From Toxorhynchites rutilus septentrionalis (taxonomy: Eukaryota > Arthropoda > Insecta > Diptera > Culicidae), in contig NC_073746.1 in assembly GCF_029784135.1 (NCBI RefSeq), positions 302,943,455-303,007,454 of the forward strand: a DNA stretch of 64,000 nucleotides, written 5' to 3'. Below the pieces are notes generated by a model. That model did no database searches and was not told the origin of the DNA. It saw only the letters and a program-made list of their open reading frames with translations. Below, piece after piece: positions 20,900 to 32,853 of the stretch (position 1 is the first letter of the stretch; every line of letters starts with the position of its first letter). The position numbers were made by a program, and so were the translations under genes.

Positions 20900-21396
20900 C
20901 TGTTTTCCTTTTTCGGAGTGAGATACCGAATGCGGTTTCTTACAAGCGAGTATCTTCAGAGTATCAATGTTGGCATCCATGAATCGACCTTTTCCTTCGT
21001 GTAATAGTTCACCACACGTTCGACTAGGGTCGGTGATGACACCATCGATTTCAACGTCTTAGGAATATAAACAAAATATTCCTCCGTAAAAGTTTGCATT
21101 GGGTATTCTCAGTGGCTCGCTTGGGGTCTTTGACAACAAGGCGAAGCTTGTTCTGCCTAATAGGCTTTGTCGAATTAACCGTGCTCAAATTCTTTTTGAG
21201 TTCTCTGGCTATTGTCGAAATTCGCAGAGCTTTCTGAGGGGTGCGAAAAAAACATGATAAGGTCCATCTGCCTTACCGGTCTTACGAGGAGCTATTTTGA
21301 TGGTGGATCGGGGTTTTCCGACACCGGGATAGTTGGGTCAATATTAGGAATGGGAGGGGCAGAGGGATAATGGTGTTTAGTAACATCCACTTCCAT
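20900..21396 (-). pseudogene. ORF1 N-terminal part of the second LINE
   Basis: Minus-strand pieces include a start ATG near 21396, GPYHVFF (intact copy GPFIVYF), IARELKKNLSTV (ISKELTQKFSAV), NKLRLVVKD (DKLRVVVSS), VEIDGVIT (identical) and TLKILACKK (TVKILACDR). Frameshifts and a stop occur between them. Homology halts at 20899, where the TA-flanked element begins. Confidence 0.78.
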
Positions 21397-21769
21397 TGAG
21401 AAAGCAAGAAATAAGTTTCTTGCCAATGAAGACGATAACAACAGGAAGGAAAAGCAAAAAGAGGGTAGCAAAAAGCAGAGCTTAGCCTAGCTGTTTCCGA
21501 AAAGTAACTCCAACGAGCAGGGTAGCTGACTGCAAGCCGGTGATGATGTTAGTCCAGGTAGTCGATGGGTGCCCTGTTTAGATTTTGAGTGCTGGCGAGT
21601 ATGTATACCTGTAAAAACACAATTTTTTTAAAATAGATAGCAAAAGAGTAATAAAAAAAACTTGGTACTTCCTTTCCACTCTGGAGCGGAAGAAAAACAC
21701 GTCCTTCTCCGATGAGATCAGGGAAGGAACTGAGCAAATTTAAAAGTTAAAAAATAGCTGTCCTACATT

Positions 21770-22351
21770 GAAGAACTTTTCATATGATATATAGCAAAAT
21801 GTATTCTGTTGAAAACATTCTTTGTCATAACATACCATTTTCCATTGTCGGTTCATGTGAGCTTTGGCAAAACTCAGAGCTCTTTCGATGTGAGATGGTG
21901 GAATATTAGGAGCTTTAACCTTTCAGGTCCTCCTAATTATTTCCCGCTTATCCCGGCCAGAGAGCTTCGATTTACGTGGAGCTCTCTTCTTCTTACCATA
22001 TCCTTGAGGATTCGTCAAATAATTAAACACTACTTGATGGGATCGTCCAATCCGATGAACAATTTCGCTGATACCAACATTTTCTTGGTGAAAAGCATCA
22101 ATCTGTCCTTTTTCTCTCTCCGTGAGCACTTTTCCCTTCGGAATTTTACAGATTTTTGATCAAAACAACTAAAACAACGGAAAATGTAACTGGTCTTATA
22201 GAAACTTGACACTTGAAAAATACAAAAAAAAAATTGTTCACGCTCAGTGCTTGCACAAACATATGAAAATCATGCAGTGTATGTTAGTTACCAATACCAA
22301 TACACTTGAATAAAAATTGAGACGTTGTTTGTTTAGAAGTTGGACAGAGTG
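21770..22351 (-). mobile_element. Tc1-like transposon 5' remnant with helix-turn-helix
   Basis: The minus strand at about 21923-22150 encodes KGKVLTEREKGQIDAF, then SEIVHRIGRSHQVVFNYL and YGKKKRAPRKSKLSGRDKREI. This is the N-terminal paired-like DNA-binding region and GRPR-like hook of Tc1-family transposases. The DDE catalytic part is absent. The probable 5' terminal repeat is CACTCTGTCCAACTTC, read inward from 22351 and next to TA at 22352-22353. The left limit is uncertain. The copy is inactive. Confidence 0.68.
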
Positions 22352-22824
22352 TATTTACATTTTCCTCAATGTCCGCAGAGGAATCATTGCATGTTCAGCG
22401 AATGGTTTACACAATATTGATCTGCAGTAATAAAGTAAAGTTGAAACGCACAGAACAAATGCATGAGGGAATGTCATCGATAAATGCGTTGACCTAGTGC
22501 TCTCTGGAAGTGCTAAAAAACGTGCATCGTTCCTTTTATACCAAATAAGTGATGAACGGGATGAGCTTCAGTTGCAATATTTCCTATCTCCAATCTGTCC
22601 ATAGTACGAACGCTGCATTTGATTCACAGTGGAATATAAATATTGACGGGTTTCATGGCAACTCGTCTTGGGAGTTGGCAGCACCATCTAGGGTAGCAGT
22701 GAAACGTTGTGGGTATGAAAACACTGATCATTCAAGCAACTTTGCACACTTGAAATCTTCAAACACAAATTAGACTACTTTTACAATAGAGCCAATTTTT
22801 TCTCGTTATTTTTTACGAAAAAGG
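22352..22824. other. Non-coding, partly repeated
   Basis: The block at about 22640-22760 (gggagttggcagcaccatct ... gaaacgttgtgggt) recurs at 59025-59120, and more weakly at 46796-46870, so it belongs to a dispersed repeat. Nothing else was assigned. Confidence 0.45.
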
Positions 22825-25520
22825 CCTGGCCGGGTAAGGGAGTAAAAAGTGCCCCCAAACCAAATCACTAGCTCTGTGGCAATATTGTATAGTATTATAT
22901 ATAAAAATAAGAAATTTTTGCGGTTTTTTTGAACCCCTATGTGGCTTAACATAGGATCTATAGTGAAAACGTACTTTTTCGGTTATTTCACGCCATCCTC
23001 AAAAGCTTCGAGATAAAAATTTGGAAAAAATACTGAATGTGCATCTCACTAAGGTGTATCAAGAAAAATTATCAAAAATGAAAAGTTTTTGGATTTAGAG
23101 ATTCGGTACTACTCTATTTCATATTTAAATGTGTTCCTACGGCGTTTCAAGATGTGTGATTTTTTTCAAAGATTTTTCAGTGTTGCGCAGTACAAAGAAA
23201 TATTTTTGTTCTAATTTTAAAGGGTCTGGATGGATAAGGGAGTAGAAAGTGCCCCCAAACCAAATCACCAGCTGTATGGAAAATGTTGTATAGGGTACTA
23301 AATAAAACATTTTGGCAATAGCATCATATATTTGAGTCCTTATATGGTACAACATAGATCTATGGTGAAAAATGCACCTTTTCGTTGTTGTTGTTTACAT
23401 GTGGCGTATTTTTTTCCTGATTTTTTAAGAGCATTGCGAGACACAAAAAGTAATTTTCTTCATCGTCTGCATTATCATGTTTATTTTCTTGAAATCGATT
23501 ATTTTATTGTTTTCGTGGTTTTCAATTGTAAGATAAAAATAAAAAAACTAAAAATAATTTGGATTTTTGAATCACTCATTAATCCGAATGATCTTTCCAC
23601 AAGGACTTTTTTTTGGTAAACCATCTAAATCCAATGTAAAGATAATCTCATATATTTTAAGATACGAGAAAAAAAATCTTTGTACCGTGAAATGCACTAA
23701 ATACACCGACAAAATTTAGACATATAAAAAACAAAATTTAAATAAATATTAGAGCAGTACTGGGTCTCTAAACTCAAAATAAATTAAAAATACCCAAAGG
23801 CCGAAAAAGTATTACAGGTCGAACTCGATTATCCGGAGTGTTGATTTTTTTTTTCACTCCGGATAATCGAATTCTCCGGATAATCGAGTCAAAAAAAAAG
23901 TTTTTTTTTATTGTTTTTTTGCATGTGTTTTTTGTTTTTTGAATATAAAAGAGGAATTTTATTTTTGATTCATCCCCTTAAAGTCAGAAAACACCTTTCT
24001 CACATGAAAAAAATAAATTTATCCAGATTCTCTCAGGAGGTGATCATATTTGATGAAAAAAATCCTTCTTTATTGCCTCAAACTGGCTCTACATTAAAAA
24101 GTACGCTACGGAAGACAACTCTGTTGCCTTCATTTGAAAGATGAGAAAATTTAGTATAGGATATAGTAGTGGAACATCTAAATTAGTGTATTTTAATAAC
24201 ATTTCGGAAGTGAAAAACTTAAAAGTTAATCATTTTTAATGTGTTATTATTACTTTTATCCTAAAAACTGTACTAATTGGATTGTTCCTATCAATTAAAT
24301 TGAAGCTCTCGAACCGCTCTACAATTTGTTATTTGACATCCAAATTCTATCTTTCTTAATTTGGCTGCAATATCGATATAAAGAATTCCTGTTAAAAAAT
24401 CAAGCAAAATCTCCAAGAATCACTATTTTTACACCACTGTACATGTAATAGGCACTTAAATTTCACCTTAACGTTGAAAGGTTACATTTCTTCTTGACAT
24501 AAGTCATATTTGAATTACAAAAACAAATATTTTTTTCCAAACTGTATATAAGTCAAAAGTCAGTCAAAAATTGTATATAATCGAATCACATATAATCGAG
24601 TCTGACCTGTATCAAATGAAAGGGCTTAACTAGTAGAATGAAGTTATTTATGAAAAATGCAAATCCAAGATGGATACCCATATTGGCTATTCAATATGGA
24701 ATTATTATACAAATTATTCAAAATTTCCGATAATCAAAAATAAAATACTCCGGATAATCGAGTCTAAAATTCCGGATAATCGAATCCCGGATAATCGAGT
24801 CCGACCTGTATTTGTATTTGTGCGATCCTCTTAAAATTAGAAAAAAAATACTACATGTGGAGAAAACAACACATACGAACGCATTTAAATAAAAATTAGA
24901 GCAAAAGTGGGTCTCAAAGTAATTTTTTTTCAAAATTTCGAAATGCCTATACATATAATTTTTTTGTACCGCGAAAAACACTCTAAAAATTCTGAAAAAA
25001 ATCACAAATACCTAAAATAGACGTAGGAAGAAATGTCAATACAAACTAGAGTGGTACTTAATCTCAATATAAAAAAAAATAAAATTTGAAATTTTAGTAT
25101 AGAATTAAATTGATTTTCATAATAAAAATGAAAATCAATTAAAATTTTTTTAGTATTATATTTTTTGATGAAAAAATTGTTTGAAAATAACGATCGATAC
25201 ACTTTAGCAAGATGTACTTCCAGTATTTTTTTCATATTTTTGTCTCAAAGCTATCGAGAATGGCGTGAAAAAAAAAACGAAAAGGTGTATTTTTCACCAG
25301 AGATTCTTTTGTTGTACCATATAAGAGCCCAAATATATGGTACTACTGTCAAAACTTCATATGAAGTACTCTATATAATATTTTCCATACAGCTAGTGAT
25401 TTGGTTTGGGAGCACTTTTTACTCCCGTACCCAGCCAAGCCCTTTGGAAATAAAAAAAAATTGTACCGCGCAACACTGAAAACAATCTGAAAAAAAATCA
25501 CACATATCTAGAAAAGCCGT
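22825..25520. repeat. Long dispersed repeat with inverted ends, split by a MITE
   Basis: The block gggagtaaaaagtgcccc with its neighbour ccaaaccaaatcac occurs at about 22840 and 23240 and in reverse complement near 25390-25430. Each is followed by a shared few hundred bases. The same family, inverted and without the MITE, occupies about 48400-49950. The structure suggests a non-autonomous element with long inverted ends, tandemly duplicated at the left. No open frame of note. Confidence 0.6.
23815..24808. mobile_element. Pogo-type MITE (994 bp) with CCGGATAATCGA ends
   Basis: It starts CAGGTCGAACTCGATTATCC and ends with the inverse, flanked by TA at 23813-23814 and 24809-24810. A subterminal hairpin (cactccggataatcga and its inverse) occurs at 23826-23870. 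A second right end, TATAATCGAGTCTGACCTG, occurs inside at 24609, so two related elements may be nested or fused. The paralogous repeat near 48.6 kb lacks this insert. The interior is shared with 45226-45990. Confidence 0.75.
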
Positions 25521-25889
25521 AGGAACACATTTAAATATAAATTAGAGTAGTAGTGAATCTCTTAATATAAAAAAAAATCAACTCAAAACCAATAACATCT
25601 ACAAAATTCTGGAAATGTAAGGAATTGTTTATATTGTCATAAAAATGCCAAAACTTTATTTAAAAAATACACTGAAAAGAAATTAATATAAAAAAATGAG
25701 ATTCATTTTTCTCAAAAATGTATTTTTAAAAAAAAATTCTGAAAAAAATATATGAATAGACCTTAAAATATTCAGGGCAAGAAAAATCTAATAAAAACTT
25801 TTTCATGTTTTCTTCGAGAAAACTACAACTAATTCTATTTTTTTAAAGTCAAGATAGCGTTATTTGATATGTATTCAACAAAGTTTTAG

Positions 25890-26190
25890 ATTTTGAATAT
25901 ATATTTCGCCGATTGAGAAATATTCAAATCTTTAGCCATTATCTCTCGTCCAGAATTCCGACGAACTAGCTCCTTAACCCGTTTTATCAAGCTTTTGATC
26001 CTAACCGTTGGCAGAGGTTCATGGCATTGGCGTATTTTTCACGTACACGTTTAGTAATACATACCTACCTTTTAATAGTGCAGAGATAATTATTTCGTTG
26101 ATGCCAATGTGTTTTAGCCATCTCAATATCTTTCATGGTTGGAATTTCGTCGAATGCAAGTCAATAATCAGTTCTTGTTTTGCATTCATT
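25890..26190 (-). pseudogene. Mariner/maT-like transposase helix-turn-helix fragment
   Basis: Minus-strand pieces read LRWLKHIGINEIIISALLK, then after a frame break KELVRR and MAKDLNIS. These match the order of the two N-terminal DNA-binding helices in maT/mariner-type transposases (typical: RRN followed by MAKELNIS). No DDE part and no terminal repeats were found. Confidence 0.5.
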
Positions 26191-28989
26191 ACTGCTGCGG
26201 CACTAGAACACACAATCTAGCAAAAAAAATTACATTTGCCAAAAGTCAAATGTCTGTTCGTTCAACAAATGTCCAATGAAAAGTAACACTGACAAGCAAC
26301 TCTAATCACCCCGTAAATTTCTTTATTTGAAATTTTCTTGGTTTTTTAAAATCAAAATTAATATTTGATGTGTTGAAATAGGTTTGTTTTTAAATTATTA
26401 CCATAGCGTTCGCTAGAAATATTACGAATGGTTCAATCAAGAAAAGGAAAAAAAAATCCATCGGGGAATTCCTCAATTATTAACGCAATATTGATAGCTA
26501 TGTCACAGCACATTTCTGCACTTTCCCAAGACAAGTGCTTTCCCCTTCATCAGGCGTTCGCTTGCTCTACATTCGTTCGGTTGTATTTGAACAATTTAAA
26601 ATATTCGCTACACACTTCAGCCACCCAATTAGCAACGCTTGACTGAGCATCGGCCTCCCTTCGACATTTTCGTCCAGCACTGAATAAAATTGATCTGATC
26701 TATCAATTGTCCCCTAGTTTAAAGTGTGTACATACATACACACAGGAGGGAGGAGAGGGCCGAAACAACATTCTCCGAATTGACTCCTGTTTCTGATAGA
26801 GATATCAATCACTTGTAAATGCCATCAATTCCCAACCATTGGATTCTCTCGTGCAGTCCTCCCCCACACCCGGGGAACAATTTAAACCGATTCGTCACCC
26901 TGTCGCAGTTTGGTTTCGGCTTGTTCTGTTTTACATTTTGAAAAGGAACCGTCTCGCCTTCCCCCGTATAGCAATTCCATTTCTTGCGTTTTTTATTTTA
27001 TTTTTTTAGACGATTTCCGCAGGGAACGGACAGTTTGCCTTAGTTCCAGCTCATTGCCTCTGGCGCTTGGCGATACAAATCGGGACTCGCGTTCCACATC
27101 AGCTGTCGATAAATTGATTCTGAACGATAGGAAATTTAATTTAAATTCAATGAGCCACAATGAGTGAGCGAGGAAGAAAAAAAAATGGCAACAGTAAGCG
27201 ACCAAAAGGTGTGAGCGCAGAAGTTTACAGTCGACCAAGAACAGCTCTACTCTTCCATGACGACGACTCGAAGACCACCGCTGCCGTGCAATGAATGATC
27301 GTTCGCCTGGATCGGGTTGTAGAATTTTAACTATGGGAAATCATGACTCTGATAGAACGGTTTCTGCTTTTACTGCCTGATTCGCGTCTTGGTTTATGGC
27401 GAAAGCTGTTATTATTAAGCGAACCTGCAAGATCATGCGGCCTTTGATAGGTGGGTATTAATCGGCTGCGATCGGTGGAAAAGAAGGTGATTTTTCCATT
27501 GTTTCCCACCGGAATGGAATATGACATGGCAGCGAATCGGGGTAAAGGTCTTCGAACAGCAGCACGCAACGGTGGAAAAAAAACAAGTGCTCGTGAGTAT
27601 ATTTCTGTTGAGAAATGGTATCATAAATAGCAAGAACTCAATCGTGGTGAATGTAAGTCGTATATGAACTAGCAAATCAGTTAGAGGCAATGCGATTCAT
27701 CCTCGGAAAGCACTCTCGAGTGTGTACTGCCTCTCATCTCGCTTCCGCCTTTGGGATGTTGTTCCAAAGTTTGAACTTCCATTACGAAGACGATTTCATT
27801 TCGTTCCATCATGATCTCCTTAGCTCAAGTCGCTCATATGTCCATATATTTCCAGCGCTGGCAATGTTTGCTTTATTATTAATGAGTATTTTTCCTACAG
27901 CTCGGGCCGTACGCTGTGATTACGACTTCCTTTAGTTGGAGAACTATCGCTTCAATTGTCACAAACGAAATGTGTCATCTTTGACTCCAACGGGGTGGGG
28001 AACATGAGTTTTCTCGGGTTTCTCTCTGTGCTGGCTGCTGATGACTTTGGGGGAAAATCGTCCGAAGATTTTCTCGGCACACCCAACGAAAAGGACACCG
28101 CTCAGCCTGGGTGCAACATCACAGAAACGCTCGCCCTGAAAAATAATGAGGGATTGTTTTAAAAATTTTATTGCACCAACAGACAATGACGATGTGTACA
28201 AATATTTGAACTTTTTCCTTCCACTTCATGTGTCCTCTCGAAAGACAAGATTTGAAAAAGCAGATGGAAAATATCTCGCCAGCCTCGCTTCCCTCTGTGA
28301 CGCCCATCGGAGGGGGACCGTGGTCGTGGCTCCCATCGAATGGCGATGCAACGAATTTTTGCGTCATTAGACACGTTCCATTAATTTCAAACACGGTCGG
28401 AACGGATTGCTATGAGCGAGTGTGTGTGTGCGGAAGATGAGGTCTCCTATCAGAGCTGCCTAGAGGCACACATCAATCCTTTCGGTCCTTGGAATATCCC
28501 TTCGCACCGTACAGAGAACTAGGCAGCGCACATCTTCAAGTGCCCAAACTCATGATTCTTTTTTTTTGTGTGAGCATCGGAGGGATGGCTGAGAGGGGCG
28601 GGTGTTGGCGAGAACAAAACATACGAAACTGGAGGACGTGTGCATAATTTCTGTCATTTTCTTTTGCTGATTCTTATCAGCGGCACTTTAGCTGCGAGTG
28701 TCTGTACCGGTGATTAACTTTCTTGTGACGGATGCACGAAATAGCGCTCAGCAATTAGAAGGCATGGATTCGAGTTCTGGCACACAGAAACATTGAAGCA
28801 CAACACGAAAAAAAGTCAGAATAATTGCTCCCAGGTTAGTGTGTGGTATACATTATGTGGTATGTGGATATGTGAACATTCAAAAATTCTTCTTATCATT
28901 TTCAATTCACACTATCATAATATTGACGTAGGATTACCTCTTTCGTTTTTATACTGGGGTGTAAGTTCAAAGTATCGAAAACGAGAGCG
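26191..28989. other. Repeat-poor, GC-richer non-coding segment
   Basis: About 26640-28780 has higher GC and CpG than the flanks, with purine/pyrimidine tracts and no transposon similarity seen. Overlapping short open frames on both strands carry no recognisable domain. No exon with convincing splice signals was identified. Possibly intron or regulatory DNA. Confidence 0.4.
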
Positions 28990-28992
28990 TTA

Positions 28993-30865
28993 GGGGCTGT
29001 CCACATACCACGTGGACAGAAAAAGCATGATTTTAGACACCCCCTCCCCCTCCGTGGACAAGCGTGGACATTCCTTATAACCCTCTCCCTGTTGTCCACG
29101 TGGACATTCCTCTGGTTTTGAGGAAAAAATCAAGAAATTCTATTTTTTCGCTTAAATTTAATTTCAAGATTGTGTCTATTTTCTATTCCATATGTTTAAT
29201 GATAAAAAATTATAGCCTTACCAATGGTAACGATTTGTCTTGAAATCTTTGATTTTTTTCAACATTGTTCGGGAGCTCATTATTTTCTTCCGAATTCCAT
29301 TTACGTTATCTCCATATCCATTTTAAAATATCGATTGTGAGCTTATTCTCGAGTATTTTTGTTAAAGCTGGCTGGCTGTTTGAGTTTTCAAAAAATCAGA
29401 CAATGAAATCAAGCACTTCGTTTGAAAACAGAATTTTCTCGTCTAAACATCAATGACATTCGCTTTTACAGGTTCGGTAGTGCCTGATGGCTATAATAAA
29501 CCTAGTAAAAACAAAACATCTGCAGTATCATCGTAGTCGATGATTCCGTTGACCTACAACCCTTAATTGTTAAATCATGCTAAATATTGGCCTGAGAAAT
29601 TCATGCCGATTCTAAGGAAAAAACCAAAAGCATATTTTTGTAGGCATACATCTTTTCGGTCATAGATGCACCGTTTTTTCCTGAATATTTCAGCATCCTT
29701 CATGCAACTTGAGAATTCCATCCTCTCAGAACTTATGCTATGCAGTACGTTGAAGTTCTTACAAGAATATTAACAGTTAATAATCTGAAGATGCAATATC
29801 TGGTGAGTAAGGCGGGTGGAGTTTTAGAAGTGCCCTAGAAGCGTTCTGGATCGTTGATTTTCATACGTTCAGCTGCTAGCAGTACTTGTTGGAATTCATC
29901 GAAACTAGTTGCATGGTAGAAGCTCATGATATAGATTTTCTTCCAGTCCTACCAGACCCAGCCATAACTTTCTTCAAGCGAAAACCTGCTTCGGGGTTCC
30001 ATTCACTTGCTAAGATTTTTTAACTTAACTTTCTTGTAAATGATTTGCCCTTTACAATTTCGCTACAAATATGTATTTTCGTCGCGTTTATGAAACGATT
30101 TGCAGATTGAAACGTGATGTTTCGTTTCTGTGATTTCGGTGATTTTCGACATCTGTAGTGAATCTACGATTTCATGTGCATGAAAGATTAATCTTTTCTT
30201 TTAATTAATCAGCAGTAGCAGCATGAACTTTCCAGACAACTCAGAAGAAGCGTATTACGAAAATTACCAGACATCAATGAAGAACAACATCATTGCAAAA
30301 AATAGATCTCCAGAGATACGGCCTTCGTTTCAATATTCAGAAATCCTTGGGAGTTCTTGAAAACAAACCAAACAGTTTTGTCATCAAGAGCAAAAGCTGA
30401 ATTCAACCCTCACTTAAGTCGTGATTTTTAATACTACAAAAAATCCAACATTCTTTGTGTTATTGGGTGTCTTTATCCTGGCGGATTTAATGGCCCTTTA
30501 TTACCGATTGTAATAAATTTGATCCTAGTTCATGTGCGTTACCTTCAGAATATACATTCCAGGAAAGAGGTTCAATCATATGAAAAAATATGGATGTTTG
30601 ACCGAGCAGCACTCTCAGGCAGTTCAGTATTTCTATTGATGAATACTGAGTACTCAGGGCGGACGTGAAGTTAAAAAAATCGTGTAAATACAAAACAGAT
30701 CTCATTCAATTTTGACTTCTAACTTGAATGTTTTACTTTAAAAAATACTTAACGTGTCCACGTGGACATTATCAAAACCCCCTCCCCCCTCACCGTGGAC
30801 AAGCGTCGACATTTTCGTCACCCCTACCCCCCCTAAAGTTGTCCACGTGGTATGTGGACAGCCCC
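28993..30865. mobile_element. DNA transposon with perfect 26-bp ends and TTA flanks
   Basis: Positions 28993-29018 and 30840-30865 are perfect 26-bp inverted repeats beginning GGGGCTGTCCACATACCACG. TTA stands directly outside each end (28990-28992, 30866-30868). The 3-bp TWA duplication and GGG start suit PIF/Harbinger, but no Harbinger transposase or Myb-like protein is encoded, so the superfamily is inference. The palindrome TGTCCACGTGGACA occurs near each end (29093-29106, 30755-30768). A mariner remnant lies inside. Confidence 0.8.
29690..30150 (-). pseudogene. Mariner transposase remnant inside the TTA-flanked element
   Basis: Reading the minus strand from about 30130 down: a VSICKSFHKRDEN block (family: ISICDSLLKRNEN), then a VW-stop-DW-KIYIMSFY block (family: VWWDWKGIIYYELL). 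A HPPYSPDIASSDY block follows near 29785-29832 and contains the last catalytic aspartate of DD34D mariners. Stops and gaps make it non-functional. It was probably carried in as a nested insertion, since its host has TTA rather than TA flanks. Confidence 0.65.
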
Positions 30866-30939
30866 TTACGCCAACGTAACAAGATTTTGAGTGTTAATAC
30901 CTCCTCAACAACTGGAAGAAATTATATGACACTTTTTTT

Positions 30940-32280
30940 TTATTAATTCGTTTATTTTTACAGGCTCAGTTACTTAAGTTCAAAGGAGCCGAATTCTTAA
31001 ATATAATTTTAAAACTATATATATATAACCAATTTTCTTACATCTATGGTTAGTAAGGTGGAAAACCGATTACTCGCGGTGTACTCGAGTTTAGAAGGGT
31101 GACATATTTTTAGGAGAAGGATGGGATATAAGGAAATTGTAACAATGTTGATGAACACTCAATTCTTAAATCTATTCGTATATCTATAGTTTATTTACAT
31201 TTCAACTTATTGTACTATTTATAGCAAGGGAACGAATTACCCGCAAAGGAAGGAAAGGAGGGTATAAGGATGTAGGGACAATCACACACGAAGATCTATA
31301 GCTTTAAGGAAAATATATATATGGGACATGTAATCAAGGTCTAACCGAGCCAACACATCTCTCACCGGCACATTGGCCTGTCTTCCTCGGGCCCGAAGGG
31401 AGTTTTCTAAATTCGATCTGGCGACCAGATACACCTCGCACGACCAAACAACGTGCTCGATGTCGTGATAACCTTGGCCACAAACGCAGAGATTGCTGCT
31501 GGCAAGATTGAAACGGAAGAGTAGTGCATCTAACGAACAGTGATTGGACATGACTCAAGTCCCGACTCAAGTCTAGACTTTTGAACCACGGTTTGAGGCT
31601 AATCTTAGGGATAATCGAGTGAAACCACCGGCCCAATTCATCTTCATTCCACTTGCGTTGCCAGTTAGCGATGGTATTTTTGCGAACTAAAGAATAAAAT
31701 TCATTGAAGGCGATTTGACGCTGATATATATCGCCTTCAATTGCATCTACCTTTGCCAATGAGTCAGCCCTCTCATTACCCGGAATTGAGCAATGTTAAG
31801 GGACCCAGACAAAGGTAATGACATAACAGCGTCTGGATAAAGCACTAAAAATTTATCGTATTCTCTCAAGGAAGTACGGCGAGTGCTTTTCCGGCCTCAC
31901 TGAACGGATAGCTTCGACAGAGCTAAGACTTCGTGAGCTTCGTGAGGCGACGCTGTCCAGCGCCCAGTATATCGCTGCTAGTTCAGCAATATATACCGAG
32001 CAAGGATTCTGAAGACTGTGTGAGGTGCTAAAAATACGTTGAACACTCCAAATCCTGTGGACTCATTCATAGAGGACCCATCAGTAAAGTACATATTATC
32101 ACAATTGATACGCCCATACTTTGCATTGAAGATCGTAGGAACGAACCCCAATCTAAGATAATCTGGATTTTTATGGATTTTCTCCTTCATGAACAGATCG
32201 AAATGTACAGAGGAATTGGTGTAGTCAGGAAAACAAACACGGTTGGGAATATACGATTGTATATGACACTTCATTCGAGA
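30940..32280 (-). mobile_element. 5'-truncated I-clade LINE, third copy
   Basis: The minus strand encodes the end of ORF2 (RNase H to C-terminus, 31282-32274) and then a 3' UTR of about 330 bases. It closes with a CGGCTC ... GAGCC-like hairpin (30962-30998) and an AATAAA-rich A tail near 30945. The 5' truncation point is about 32280, normal for target-primed LINE insertions. Confidence 0.75.
31282..32274 (-). pseudogene. ORF2 C-terminal remains of the third LINE
   Basis: Near 32100, YFTDGSSMNESTGFGVFN matches the RNase H start of the intact LINE (FFTDGSCINGSTGFGIFN), preceded by VCFPDYTNSSVHFDL. The part around 31334-31759 gives AFNEFYSLVRKNT and EDELGRWFHSIIPKIS. The last open piece carries the C-terminal CVCGQGYHDIEHVVWSC cluster and the RGRQANVPVRDVL end. 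At least two frameshifts break it, and parts of the central RNase H are damaged. It is closer to the intact copy than to the LOA-like fragment. Confidence 0.78.
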
Positions 32281-32853
32281 GATAAAATAAAAAGTTATAT
32301 GCTTTGTTACTTATTGATCCAAAAACTTATTCCAATAGCTTTAAAATTACCTTCAAAACAGGCTATTGAAATCACACAAATCTGTGTATAAGCGGGTGCC
32401 ACGAAAATCCACTCAGTTATGATTGCGCAGCGGTTGATGTACGATCGTTGGAATCTGTGTGTTTCCCTAACACAGACTTCAAAACCAATGAGCCTGGGGG
32501 AAAATCTACATGGAAATCCACTCAGTTACGATTGTACAACGATTGGAGCATGTTATCGCTGTTGTAACGAAGCTAACTTCGCTCATCATGAATGTGCAGA
32601 TAAACTTACGAAGGTGACCAACATAGCACCAACATCGAGAAGGATTGATGCATTGAAGACAGCCGCCACACATACATACGTGCGCGCAACTCTTTTCGTT
32701 TGGTGGGCATTGGGTCAGCATTGATTGCCGGCGGGTGTCGAGCGTCGAGGAAAAGAAACCGAAAAGATGTCATCGTTTCTGACTAATTATCTGCCGCTGC
32801 TGATGAGCAAAAAGAATAACGCTTCTGATACTGTCGGTACAGCTGTAGCAAAG
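32281..32853. other. Unassigned sequence with a short direct repeat
   Basis: The phrase aatccactcagtta followed by gattg occurs at about 32407 and 32515. An open frame here contains a few clustered cysteines and histidines but no complete zinc knuckle. Nothing further can be supported. Confidence 0.35.

Larger units (their letters stand above)
14995..21396 (-). mobile_element. Decayed I-clade LINE, split by three insertions
   Basis: The minus strand reads ORF1 (start near 21396) through ORF2 (truncated near 14995) in the same order as the intact copy at 2534-8622. It is interrupted by a TA-flanked element (19827-20897), a LOA-like LINE fragment (about 18480-19505) and a MITE (16993-17207). 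Most of the endonuclease and the C-terminal end of ORF2 are lost. Frameshifts and stops are scattered throughout. Confidence 0.85.

Noticed and set aside
28730..28790. tRNA-like phrase with ggattcgagttctgg
   Set aside because: Only a B-box-like sequence is present; no A box, cloverleaf or SINE tail could be traced.
32419..32724. Cysteine/histidine cluster that might be a gag zinc knuckle
   Set aside because: Spacing does not fit CX2CX4HX4C and no neighbouring gag or pol sequence exists.
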